64,000 nucleotides of DNA from Flavobacterium limi (GTDB lineage Bacteria > Bacteroidota > Bacteroidia > Flavobacteriales > Flavobacteriaceae): positions 287,264 to 351,263 of the forward strand of contig NZ_JAADZV010000006.1 of the NCBI RefSeq assembly GCF_010645075.1, given 5' to 3'. Both the position numbers and the translations under genes were made by a program. Under the pieces are notes generated by a model. It was not told the origin of the DNA and made no database searches. It was given only the letters and a program-made list of their open reading frames with translations. Each line of letters starts with the position of its first letter. Position 1 is the first letter of the stretch. This document shows, one piece after another, positions 8,434 through 18,300 of this stretch.

Positions 8434-9108
8434 TTAACTTTTTAATTTGAAGCTTTTTAAAGCGTTAGTGATTGTATTCTTAAACTCAGTTATGTAATAA
8501 TCAGAAACTTTAGAATTTATTAGTTTTTTACTGTCTAAGTCATAAACAGGATTTTCAAATTTTTCCAGTTGAAGCGTATTAAGATTTACTTTATTATTTG
8601 TAGGAGGGATTATTAATTCTTTAGTTAAGTTATTGAAATGATAAATTCTAAAATTTGAAAAGAAAAATGCTTTATTTGCACTATATGAATTTATTGTAAA
8701 AATTGAAAAATTATGCTCAGTATAGAAAAATAAATCTGTTGCATAAAAAGGATCGTAATGGGTTAGCTTTCTAAAGATTATTAAATCTTGTATAGAATTA
8801 TTTGTGCAAAAATTTGAAAGTGTATCTATAATACTTTTATCAATTCTTCTTAAATCATTTAATTTTTCAATATTAGCAAAATCATATTCTAAAAATTTAT
8901 GATTAATCTGTTCTGCAGTTAAAAGTTTTTCGGTTAAATCCTTTATATTAAAATCTAAGGAGTATTCTATATTAGCTTTTATCTTACTTAATTTGTCAGA
9001 ATTAAAATATCCCATGCTTTCATTGATGTTGCTGATGATTCCAACTTGGCAATAAAAAAATTGAGAGCATAAAATTAATATTGCGGATAAATGTAATTTA
9101 CTATTCAT
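8434..9108 (-). CDS. Hypothetical secreted protein
   Basis: A 224-residue protein with a signal peptide (MNSKLHLSAILILCSQFFYC, cleavage probably near residues 20-22). The mature part is rich in Asn, Phe and Tyr with no motif that I recognise; the end is amphipathic (ITEFKNTITNALKSFKLKS). It lies on its own between two copies of repeat family B. The signal peptide ends in FYCQVG, which is more like a type I site than a strict lipobox. Probably periplasmic or surface-located; the function is unknown. Confidence 0.65.
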   Translation of the reverse strand: MNSKLHLSAILILCSQFFYCQVGIISNINESMGYFNSDKLSKIKANIEYSLDFNIKDLTEKLLTAEQINHKFLEYDFANIEKLNDLRRIDKSIIDTLSNFCTNNSIQDLIIFRKLTHYDPFYATDLFFYTEHNFSIFTINSYSANKAFFFSNFRIYHFNNLTKELIIPPTNNKVNLNTLQLEKFENPVYDLDSKKLINSKVSDYYITEFKNTITNALKSFKLKS

Positions 9109-9205
9109 TTTAATTTCTTTACTTGTTTATAATTGTGCAGAACAATTCTGTGTTATCGTTACTTACTATCTGCGTGATTGGTTTTTTGGTTTTCATTTAT
9201 CGAAT

Positions 9206-9266
9206 TCACGAGAGGAACGCTTACGCTAGCGAGGAAAAGGATTTGTGTGGGAGTGGGGTAGGTTTC
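9206..9266 (+). repeat. Dispersed repeat family B, copy 3
   Basis: Contains GAACGCTTACGCTAGCGAGG and GGATTTGTGTGGGAGTGGGG, diverged versions of the two words in 8378-8432 but in swapped order. Confidence 0.55.
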
Positions 9267-9272
9267 GTTTCT

Positions 9273-9767
9273 TTATGTTAATTTACTCCTTTTTATGTCT
9301 TCAATTATCTCGTCAGTAATCGAAGTTAATTTTCCTTCAATCTCTTTTGATAGCTTATCCAGGTCGTTAAAGGTTGGTTTCTCTATTAGCACAGTTTCCA
9401 GAATTGAATATTGAGGTCGGGTCGTTTTGTCTTCATTCCACTTAGTCGATTTAAAGTATTCCCAATATTTTTCTTGAATAGGAATTGTCTGTCCGAGCAG
9501 CCAAATTTCAAACTGCATTTTTGAATGGTTCAACACAAGTCCCATTTTCAGTTTTCTTTTTTTTAGGAAGTCGTTTGAGTAGTAGAAATATGTATAGTCC
9601 ATATACCCCTGAAAAAGACTTCCGAATGAATAGTGTCCTGAAAGGTTTTTTGACAAAGTTGTCCCAAGTCTTGTTACATACTTAACAAGGCCAACATAAG
9701 CTTCCTGAATATCACCCTTTTTAAGCTGTTCTTTATAAATATCAACGTAGTAATTAAAATCTTTCAT
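9273..9767 (-). CDS. Hypothetical protein (DUF7000-like)
   Basis: A 164-residue soluble protein starting MKDFNYYVDIYKEQLKKGDI. It has an aromatic core (GYMDYTYFYYSNDFLKKRKL) followed by FEIWLLGQTIPIQEKYWEYF and a C-terminal helix. I recall this layout from a conserved Bacteroidota family named DUF7000, of unknown function; that assignment is from memory. It stands alone between repeats and the CBASS operon, about 200 bases from the latter, and nothing in the sequence links it to defence. Confidence 0.65.
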   Translation of the reverse strand: MKDFNYYVDIYKEQLKKGDIQEAYVGLVKYVTRLGTTLSKNLSGHYSFGSLFQGYMDYTYFYYSNDFLKKRKLKMGLVLNHSKMQFEIWLLGQTIPIQEKYWEYFKSTKWNEDKTTRPQYSILETVLIEKPTFNDLDKLSKEIEGKLTSITDEIIEDIKRSKLT

Positions 9768-9871
9768 TTTAAGTTTTTTATAAATATAACGTTTTTGCGA
9801 TTATTGCTGTTTAAGAAATTTTTGTAAAAAGTCGGGAGACTTTTGAGAGGTTTAGAGTTTATAAGTGGGTT

Positions 9872-9905
9872 AAAAAAATTGCGCAAAGTCATAGACATTT
9901 GCGCA
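9872..9905 (-). terminator. Terminator of the CBASS operon
   Basis: On the minus strand TGCGCAAA pairs with TTTGCGCA around a ten-base loop, followed directly by a seven-T run. It sits about 60 bases past the end of the TM-STING gene. Confidence 0.75.
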
Positions 9906-9966
9906 GCTTTTCATGAGAACACTTCGGAGAGCGGGGGCGGGGTTTTAAAATTGGCTGTAATTTATT

Positions 9967-10695
<729 letters not shown>

Positions 10696-11793
10696 TTAAC
10701 CAATTAGTAAATTTTGATTTGATAAATCAGCTAAAATTGAATCAATTTCTTGACGCAAAAACTCTAATTCTTCAAGTTTTTTATTACAGTTAACTTCAAA
10801 AATACTTTCTGTACCATCTACTGACATTATTTTATCTCTATATGCTTTATCATTTAGAATATGTGTAATTTCATCGTTTAGAACCGAAACTAAATCCAAA
10901 TAATGCTCATATTGATATCTATTTACATTGACGTTGTAACATATTGCATTAATATGAAAACTTCTTATGCTTCCCTTATTATCTATGTTTTCACAATCGT
11001 ATTTCACATTTTTTAGAAATCGAATCATGTTTTTTAGACGTCCACTAGTAAGTATACTTCTTTCATTAATTCTTTGGATACTCCAAAAAGGATAATCAAC
11101 TTCTCCTATGCTATCAGTTTTTTTATTGTAAATCTGTATACCTCTTCTGTAGTCTCGATTAGTTTTCATGTAATCAATCCCCTTGTAATAAGTAGCAGTT
11201 ACCACATCTACATCTCGTTTAGGAGAAGAGACTTTCACATAAATGCAATTATCCTTAGTAATGTCTACTTCTTTATAAGTTGAGGTAAGAATTTCTTCTG
11301 ATTTTTTTCTTAATAGACCTAAATCTGATAATTGATTTCCTTCATATGCACGAAAATCATCAGAGTGTTTTTTTAGATTTGTTATTTCTACACTAGTTAA
11401 TTGGGAAGGATTTTCTAAAGCTTTTTTTAATCTATGATGATCAATTTTACTTGATTTATTAGTTATTTGGACTAAATCAACATCATTATCTTTTAGAATA
11501 TGAGTGTTAGTCATTACTGAACCTTGTCGTTCAAAATGAACTTCTTTCCCATGACTTTTTTTAAGATGAGCTTCTATTTGGTCAGCAGCCAATTTACTAT
11601 TTTTTGTGTATTCAGGAGCAACGCCTTGCATTGCTTGTTTTACATATTTTGTCACATCAGAATAATCTATACTTAGAGCTTTGAAAAGTTTAGATCCCAA
11701 TTTATTTTCAGAAAACATAACTTTTCTGGGATAAAAATCAGGATTGCTTCTTAAATTTATTCTATTTATTAATTCAGCATAATCTTTTGCCAT
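10696..11793 (-). CDS. CD-NTase (cGAS/DncV-like nucleotidyltransferase), CBASS signal synthase
   Basis: A 365-residue nucleotidyltransferase. Its signature is GS at residues 91-92 (RQGSVMTNTHIL) and the metal-binding DVD at 104-106, with a third acidic position in KRDVDVV (Asp194 or Asp196). The C-terminal half is helical. An N-terminal extension of about 85 residues precedes the catalytic core. Enzymes next to TM-STING genes are reported to make c-di-GMP after phage infection, which activates the effector. The stop codon is six bases from the effector start, so the two form an operon. No Cap2/Cap3 ubiquitin-like or HORMA/TRIP13 genes are present, giving a minimal two-gene (type I) CBASS layout. 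Confidence 0.85.
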   Translation of the reverse strand: MAKDYAELINRINLRSNPDFYPRKVMFSENKLGSKLFKALSIDYSDVTKYVKQAMQGVAPEYTKNSKLAADQIEAHLKKSHGKEVHFERQGSVMTNTHILKDNDVDLVQITNKSSKIDHHRLKKALENPSQLTSVEITNLKKHSDDFRAYEGNQLSDLGLLRKKSEEILTSTYKEVDITKDNCIYVKVSSPKRDVDVVTATYYKGIDYMKTNRDYRRGIQIYNKKTDSIGEVDYPFWSIQRINERSILTSGRLKNMIRFLKNVKYDCENIDNKGSIRSFHINAICYNVNVNRYQYEHYLDLVSVLNDEITHILNDKAYRDKIMSVDGTESIFEVNCNKKLEELEFLRQEIDSILADLSNQNLLIG

Positions 11794-11975
11794 TTTTCTT
11801 TTTTTTGGTTAGTTAAACTTAATTTTTGAGTTGATTGGCACAAATAAAAAATTATATATACTCCTTTGGTACTAGGATTTATTTTTTAAGTTGCTTTTTT
11901 ACTTGTACATAATTGATTACTTACTTTAATTTTAAATGAAGGAGGCATTAACCTTCTTCATTGATTTTGTTGGTG

Positions 11976-12149
11976 TTATTTTTCTTTGGTAACGCCTTTA
12001 AAAGGAGTAGGACTTGAGGTTTTTACATCCATAAACTGCCCTGTTTCAGAGTCTCTTTTAGTCCACAATCCGGTTTTGGGATTTAAAACTTGAGTTCTAT
12101 CTTTTACAGCTCCTTTTCTTGAATTGTCTTTAGGTGGATTTGTTGCCAT
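11976..12149 (-). CDS. Small basic conserved-looking protein upstream of the CD-NTase
   Basis: A 57-codon frame from ATG 12147-12149 to TAA 11976-11978. The product has no signal peptide, is rich in Lys, Thr, Pro and Asp, and contains VLNPKTGLWTKRDSETGQFM followed by DVKTSS and PFKGVTKEK. I recall similar short proteins (NPKTG-x-W-x-KRD-x-x-x-G-x-FMDVK, then PFKGVRKEK) scattered through Bacteroidota genomes, usually as hypothetical proteins, and have seen them near defence genes. That recollection is not a database result. It is the first frame of the minus-strand defence operon, about 180 bases before the CD-NTase. Function unknown. Confidence 0.7.
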   Translation of the reverse strand: MATNPPKDNSRKGAVKDRTQVLNPKTGLWTKRDSETGQFMDVKTSSPTPFKGVTKEK

Positions 12150-12469
12150 CTTTTTTCAATTTACAGTTAAACAATATTCCTTTAACTTCACGACATAAAG
12201 AATTTGACGGTTGATATAGTATATTAATGTTGCTAATCATACTTAATTTTCAAGGTTTAAAAGTGTTTTTTATCGGCTTAATTCGTGTGTTTGTCGATAA
12301 TTTATATGTTTCGATATCATTATTGTGTTAAAATTTGTTGATATTTGAGATAATGTCGTACAAATGTATAAAAAATGTTTTATTTTAAAAAATATTTTTT
12401 GTTATTTTTCACGTATATCTCTCATGTTTTTATATTTTTGTACTATAAACATATATTTATATATAAAAA
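12150..12469. promoter_or_regulatory. Divergent AT-rich promoter region between CBASS and the AAA15 ATPase
   Basis: About 320 bases without a gene, strikingly AT rich. On the plus strand TATTTTTG at 12433-12440 fits the Bacteroidota -7 box TAnnTTTG and lies 30 bases before the ATPase start, but the nearest upstream TTTG (12398-12401) is farther away than the usual -33 spacing. The minus-strand promoter of the small basic gene and CBASS operon should also be in this stretch; I could not place it. Confidence 0.4.
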
Positions 12470-13759
12470 ATGCTCGTAAAATTCTCTGTATGTAATTTTT
12501 TGTCTTTTAAAGAAAATACATCAATAAACTTATCTGCTACCTCATTAACAGAGTATAGAAATGATAATATTTTTCAGTCTCCCATAAATGATTTAAGTCT
12601 TTTAAAAAGCTTAGTTGTTTATGGTGCAAATTCCAGTGGAAAAAGTAATCTATTTAGAGCTATCTCTTTTATGAAGTGGCTTATTTTGACCTCATCAAAA
12701 GACTCGACATCTGGAGATGAGATTACGGTAGAAAGATTTAAATTATCTACTGAAACAATTGATAAACCAAGTTTTTTTGAAATAGAATTTATAGTCGATA
12801 ATAAAAAATATAGATATGGTTTTGAAGTAGATACTCAAAAAGTTCATTCAGAATATTTATATTATCAAAGTAAGACTAAAGAATATGTATTGTTTAAAAG
12901 GACACTACAAGAAATCGAACTTGGTAAAAAGTTTGATATTGAGACTCAAAAATTATTTACAATTACAAGGGAAAACGCACTTTTTTTATCTGTCTGTGCA
13001 CAATTCAATGATACTTTATCAACTATGTTGACTAAAGAAATAAGGGATATTACTTTTATTTCTGGAGTTAATGATTTTAGTTCTCGGGAATATACTGGAA
13101 AGATGCTTAATGATAGTAAGTTTAATCTTATGATGAATAATCTTTTACGAAGTGCAAAGCTTGGATTTAACGAAGTAAAAGTTGAAAAAGTCTCAAATCA
13201 AGACTTACTGAGTAAATCAGAATTACCAAAGGATTTTGTTAAAATGTTATTGAAGAAAAGTCCCGAAAACAATATTGTAAGTACAAAACATTATGTCTAC
13301 AATGAGAATAAAGATATTGAAGGTGTAGAGTTTTTTGATTTAAATTCTGAAGAATCTTTGGGTACTAGGAAATTTTTTGCTTTATCAGGTCCAATAATTG
13401 AAGCTTTAACTAAAGGTACAGTGCTAATCATTGATGAATTTGATTCTAGACTTCATCCAGAATTATGTAAAGCCATAATTAAACTTTTTAATTCTTTAGA
13501 GAATAATCCTTATAATGCTCAATTAATTATAGCATCACATAATTCCACTTTTATAAATTCAACAAATAAACTTTTTAGAAGAGATCAAGTTATCATCGCT
13601 GGTAAAGATAAGTATGGAATAACAAGATTAGAAAGTTTATTTGAAAAGAAAATAAGAAAAGATGCTTCCTTTGAAAAAGATTATCTATCTGGTAAATATG
13701 ATGGTATCTCAATTGATTTAAAGGTAAGCAATCAATTAGATTTGAATTTAGAAGAATAA
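12470..13759 (+). CDS. AAA15-family ATPase (RloA-like, OLD/ABC-type)
   Basis: A 429-residue ABC/SMC-type ATPase of the COG1106 (AAA15) group. The Walker A motif is GANSSGKSN (residues 52-60), the signature-like segment SLGTRKFFALSG starts at 297, Walker B is VLIIDEFDSRLHPE with Asp322-Glu323, and the switch His is in IIASHNST (His357). The C-terminus has RKDASFEKDYLSGKYDG, typical of RloA-like proteins. These are found in restriction-linked and abortive-infection loci, often with the TOPRIM-like nuclease RloB. No RloB follows here; a repeat does. The divergent placement to CBASS and the same very AT-rich composition suggest acquisition as part of one defence island. Confidence 0.83.
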   Translation: MLVKFSVCNFLSFKENTSINLSATSLTEYRNDNIFQSPINDLSLLKSLVVYGANSSGKSNLFRAISFMKWLILTSSKDSTSGDEITVERFKLSTETIDKPSFFEIEFIVDNKKYRYGFEVDTQKVHSEYLYYQSKTKEYVLFKRTLQEIELGKKFDIETQKLFTITRENALFLSVCAQFNDTLSTMLTKEIRDITFISGVNDFSSREYTGKMLNDSKFNLMMNNLLRSAKLGFNEVKVEKVSNQDLLSKSELPKDFVKMLLKKSPENNIVSTKHYVYNENKDIEGVEFFDLNSEESLGTRKFFALSGPIIEALTKGTVLIIDEFDSRLHPELCKAIIKLFNSLENNPYNAQLIIASHNSTFINSTNKLFRRDQVIIAGKDKYGITRLESLFEKKIRKDASFEKDYLSGKYDGISIDLKVSNQLDLNLEE

Positions 13760-13782
13760 AACTAATTTCTTATATTCAATAT

Positions 13783-13912
13783 GTTTTTAGCCTTGATAGA
13801 AGTGAAAATCCTTTTGTGCCGGCGTTCGGCACAAAAGATTACTTCACTTGAATTCATTTTAATCGGAGTTCAGTGAACTTCGTTTGTAACGAATAGCAGG
13901 AACAAGCTCCAA
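13783..13912 (+). repeat. Dispersed palindromic repeat family A, diverged copy 3
   Basis: Begins AGCCTTGATAGAAGTGAAAA, homologous to AGCCCCGATGGGAGGGAAAA of copies 1 and 2 on their minus strand. The hairpin is now CTTTTGTGCCG paired perfectly with CGGCACAAAAG, so both arms changed together. It ends in ATAGCAGGAACAAGCTCC. Confidence 0.75.
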
Positions 13913-13914
13913 AC

Positions 13915-13954
13915 AAAAAAATGCTGCAAAACCCTAAAGTTTCACAGCATTTTC
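13915..13954 (-). terminator. Terminator of the RND efflux operon
   Basis: On the minus strand ATGCTG pairs with CAGCAT, followed by a seven-T run. It is 30 bases past the adaptor gene stop. Confidence 0.65.
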
Positions 13955-13981
13955 AAACAAATCAATAATTAAGCGTACAGC

Positions 13982-15061
13982 TTATTCCTTTATAACATCA
14001 CCTTCTTTAGTTTCTTCACTGGCGATTTTTACCAGTTTATCTTTTGGGTTCAGGTCTCCGAATATTTCAATTTTATCGTCGATTTCCCTTCCTTTTTTGA
14101 CATCTACTCTTGTGGCTTTGTGATTGACCACTTTGATGACAAACATACCTTCGGCAGCATTTACCAAAGCCGATTTTGGTACTACAAACGTGCTGTCTTT
14201 GGCGTTAAGTGGTAGTAAAACTTCGGCAACCATTCCGGGTAATAAGTTTCCTTTGGTGTTGTGAACGTCCATTTCTACACGCTCAGAACGTAATTTTAAA
14301 TCCAAAGCGCCTGACATTCGGGTAATCGTGGCTTTAAAAGTATCCGGCAATGATTTTACATTAAAACTCATTTCGTCGCCGTTGTGTAAATATCCGGTGT
14401 ACAATTCCGGGACCGAAACCGCCAGACGCAGTTTGTTTTGCTGCTGAATCGTCAATAATGGGGAACTTGAGGAAGGACCAACAAAAGTTCCTAAATTCAC
14501 GTTTCTTGCTGCCACAACACCATCAAAAGGAGCACGGATTTCCAGATAACCTCTCATGATTTTTACTTCTTTATGAGCAGCAATCGCTGCCTGATATTGG
14601 GCGTAGTCAGAGTTTTTCTTTCCGCTTGCCATTTCAAGGTCGTTTTTAGAAATCGTTCCTTCGACCTTGCTTGTTTCGTACAAGCGGTTGTAGGTGCTTT
14701 TGCTGGTGGCGTAAATGGCTTCCATTGACTTCAGTCTTGATTCGGCAGCAGCCAGCTGTGAACTGATTTCAGGTGCTTCCAGAACAATCAAAAGCTGTCC
14801 TTTGGTTACTTTCGAACCAATATCAACTTTTAATGTTTTCACGAAACTGCTCACTTTGGCATACAAATCGACTTGCTGGAAACCGGTCAGTTCGGCCGGT
14901 AAACGCAATTCGGTGGTCAGTTTTTCTTTGGCTAACAGAAACGTTTCTGTTTTCGGTTCTATTTCTGCCGTAACTGTTTCTTCTTTTTTAGAATTACAGC
15001 TGTTCAGGAAAAATAGTGCTGCAAAAAACAGCGCGATTGGTTGTAGTATTTTAGTTTTCAT
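13982..15061 (-). CDS. RND efflux periplasmic adaptor subunit (MFP)
   Basis: A 359-residue membrane-fusion protein with a lipoprotein signal (ALFFLNSC, lipidated Cys22). The split lipoyl domain appears as LRLPAELTGFQQVDLYAKVS and IRAPFDGVVAARNVNLGTFV, separated by a helical hairpin (about residues 98-165), followed by beta-barrel and membrane-proximal domains (LLPGMVAEVLLPL). It links the inner-membrane RND pump to the TolC-type channel. It is the last gene of the operon, 244 bases after the pump; that gap is unusually long and filled with low-complexity DNA. The substrate is not readable. Confidence 0.92.
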   Translation of the reverse strand: MKTKILQPIALFFAALFFLNSCNSKKEETVTAEIEPKTETFLLAKEKLTTELRLPAELTGFQQVDLYAKVSSFVKTLKVDIGSKVTKGQLLIVLEAPEISSQLAAAESRLKSMEAIYATSKSTYNRLYETSKVEGTISKNDLEMASGKKNSDYAQYQAAIAAHKEVKIMRGYLEIRAPFDGVVAARNVNLGTFVGPSSSSPLLTIQQQNKLRLAVSVPELYTGYLHNGDEMSFNVKSLPDTFKATITRMSGALDLKLRSERVEMDVHNTKGNLLPGMVAEVLLPLNAKDSTFVVPKSALVNAAEGMFVIKVVNHKATRVDVKKGREIDDKIEIFGDLNPKDKLVKIASEETKEGDVIKE

Positions 15062-15305
15062 TTTATGATTTTATATAAAATATGATATAATGTATTATTT
15101 AAGTCTAAAGTTTGAAAGTCCTAAAGTCAAAAGAAAAAATGTCGTGAATAACTATTGAGAATAAGTGTTTTATATCTTTTTAAATATGACATTATGCTAT
15201 GTTGGTTACTTAAATAGGCGGAAAGATAAAAGTGGGTCGATTACTTGCAGCACCAATTGGCTTTCGACTTTGGACTTTGAACTACCAACTTTATTACTTT
15301 CAACT
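15062..15305. other. Low-complexity spacer inside the efflux operon
   Basis: No gene. It is made of short degenerate words such as CTTTCGACTT, CTTTGGACTTTGAACT and CAACTTTATGACTTTCC. Similar words recur in other intergenic gaps of this window. Confidence 0.55.
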
Positions 15306-18300
15306 TTATGACTTTCCAACTTTCGACTTACTTATTGATGAAATATAATGAATGCTTTCTTCGTCTTCGGGATCTAAAGAAACAGATTGTGTCGTTGTTT
15401 TTTCCTGTGCCCAGGCAAATATCTGAGGCAGGATCAATAATACGGCAAAGGTCGAAAATAATAATCCGCCAATAACCGCTCTTCCTAACGGGGAAACCTG
15501 ATCGCCTCCTTCGCCATGACCAATTGCCATTGGCAGCATTCCGGCAATCATCGCTACCGAAGTCATGATAATCGGACGAAGACGCAGCGCTGCAGCTTCA
15601 CGAGCCGACTCTAAGGCGTTTCCGTTTATTTTACGCAGTTGTTCGGCATTAGTGACCAGTAAAACAGCATTCGCAATCGAAACTCCAACGGACATGATAA
15701 TTCCCATATACGATTGTAAATTAAGCGTTGAGCCTGTGATAGTCAGCATTAACAACGCTCCCAAAACTACCGCCGGCACTGTGGTTAAAATCACCAAAGA
15801 AACCTTGAACGACTGGAAATTAGCGGCCAACATTAAGAAGATTACAAAGACCGCAACCAATAAACCGGTTTGTAAACTGCTTAATGTTTCGCTCAATACT
15901 TTACTCAGTCCAATTGGCGTGACAAACAAGCCACGTGGTAATTCGCCTAATGAACTGATCGCCGCATCTACATCTTTCGCTGCCGTCCCCAAATCGGTCT
16001 GATTGATGTTTGCTGTCACTGTAATGTATGGCATTGCCCCTAAATTGTCATTTTCACCGCTCACATAGCCGGGTGTAATTTTTGCTACGTCACTCAAAAC
16101 AGGACGAAGCGAGTTTTTCAATACCGGAATTTCGCCGATATCGGTTTTACTTTTCATTTGGTTCAACGGAACCTGAACCTGAACGTTTACAGATAAACCG
16201 GTTCGCTCGTCAATCCACGTATTTTTTTCGGTATATCGGGATGATGAGGTCGAAGCAATCAGCGAACGCGAAATATCATTCATATCCACGCCAAGCTCTG
16301 CAGCACGTGTTCTGTCAATATCAATATTCATCGCCGGATAGTGAATCGGCTGACCAATTTGTACGTCCCTGAAATAATTTATTTTCTGTAATTTTTCAAC
16401 GATTTGATTCGCATACGTTTCATTTCGTTTTTTGTCTTTTCCTGCAATTCGGATTTCAATTGGAGTAGGAGAGCCCTGACTCAAAACTTTGTCCGTTAAT
16501 TCGATAGGCTCAAAAGTCATTTTTACATCAGGCAGCACTTTTTTGATTCTTGCCCTGAATTCGTCTTTAAACTCATCCATATCAGCATGATAATCCTTTA
16601 AACTCACCTGAAAAACCGCTTCATGTGAACCTGCCATAAACAGGTAAATCGGGTTGATGGAAAATAAAGACGGGTGCTGACCCACATAAATCGATGAAAT
16701 TCCGATATGCTCATTGCCTACCATTTTCTTTAGTTCTTTCAAAACTACAATGGCTTTTTCTTCGGTACGTTCCAGACGGGTTCCGTCGGGAGCACGCATT
16801 CTCAGCTGAAACTGACTCGAATTTACTTTCGGGAAAACATCTTTTCCAATAAAACTTATCAAAACTATCGCTAACACTGTTGCAGAAACCAGATAAGCAA
16901 TACTCGTTGCTTTTTTATGAACAAATAAGCGGTCTAAAGTTCTCATAAAACGGTTTCTGAACCGCTCAAAAGCGCCCAGTTTTCCGTCATTATTAAAATC
17001 TTCTCTTTCGACCATTACTTTCTTTTGCGAAATCAGGTCTTTTTCAGATTCAGGTGTTAATCCGCAGGCGTTAAATTCGGCTTCATCGTCTGTAATTTCA
17101 GGTGTATGCTCGTGTTTTGGATGTGCTTTCATCAGCCAGTTTGCCATTACAGGTACGAAAGTTTGAGAAAGTAAAAACGAAATCACCATAGAGAATCCAA
17201 TTGCCAAAGCCAATGGCAAGAATAACGCTCCGGGAATACCAACCATTGTAAACGCAGGTGCAAATACCGCCAGAATACAAAGCAGGATCAGTAATTTAGG
17301 TAAAGCAATTTCCTGACAGGCATCCCAAATGGCGAGTGCTTTTGGCTTGCCCATATCGAGATGCTGATGGATATTTTCTATCGTAACGGTACTTTCATCT
17401 ACCAGAATTCCAATCGCCAATGCGAGTCCGCTCAGTGACATTAAGTTGATGGTCTGTCCGAATAATTTCAGAAATAAAACGCCCGAAATAATCGAAATCG
17501 GAATGGTTAAAATCACAATTAACGCTGCACGCCTGTCACCTAAGAATAATAAAACCATTAATCCGGTTAAAACCGCTCCGATAATTCCTTCGGTGATCAA
17601 ACTTTTAACCGAATTGATTACATAAACCGACTGGTCAAATTCGTATGATAAAGTAACATCTTCAGGAAGCGTGCTCTGAATCTTAGGCAATTCGGATTTT
17701 AATTTCTGAACCACATCCCAGGTCGAAGCGTCTCCGGCTTTTGCAATACTGATATAAACCGAACGTTTTCCGTTTACCAAAGCATATCCATTCGTAACAT
17801 CGGCACCGTCTTTTACGGTTGCCACATCACCTAATTTCAGGTTTTGAACCCCGCCTTTAAACAACGGAATCTGCTCAAAATCCTTAATTTCCTTAATCGT
17901 ATTATTGGTTGGCGAAATATAGTTGATATCGCCAATTCTCACGTTTCCGGATGGCGCTGTCTGGTTGTTGATGCGAATCGCTTCTACAATCTGATCGGGC
18001 GTCATATTGTGTGAACGCAGCAAATCCGGATCCACGTTAACTTCTACGGTTCTTGGGCTTCCGCCAAAGGGAGCCGGAGACAATAAACCGGGAATAGCAG
18101 TAAACGAAGCACGAACATAAACGTTGGCCAAATCCTGTAATTCATTGTTGGAACGGATTTTACTGCTCAGAACCAATTGTCCGATTGGCAGGGAAGAAGC
18201 GTCAAAACGAATGATAAACGGAGGCTGTGTTCCGGGTGGAAATGCCGCCTGAATACGGTTCGAAAGAGCTCCTAATTCGGCAGCAGCCTGCGCCATATTG

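Noticed and set aside
15565..16372. Plus-strand frames inside the RND gene
   Set aside because: They are antisense shadows of the permease with no family match or start context.
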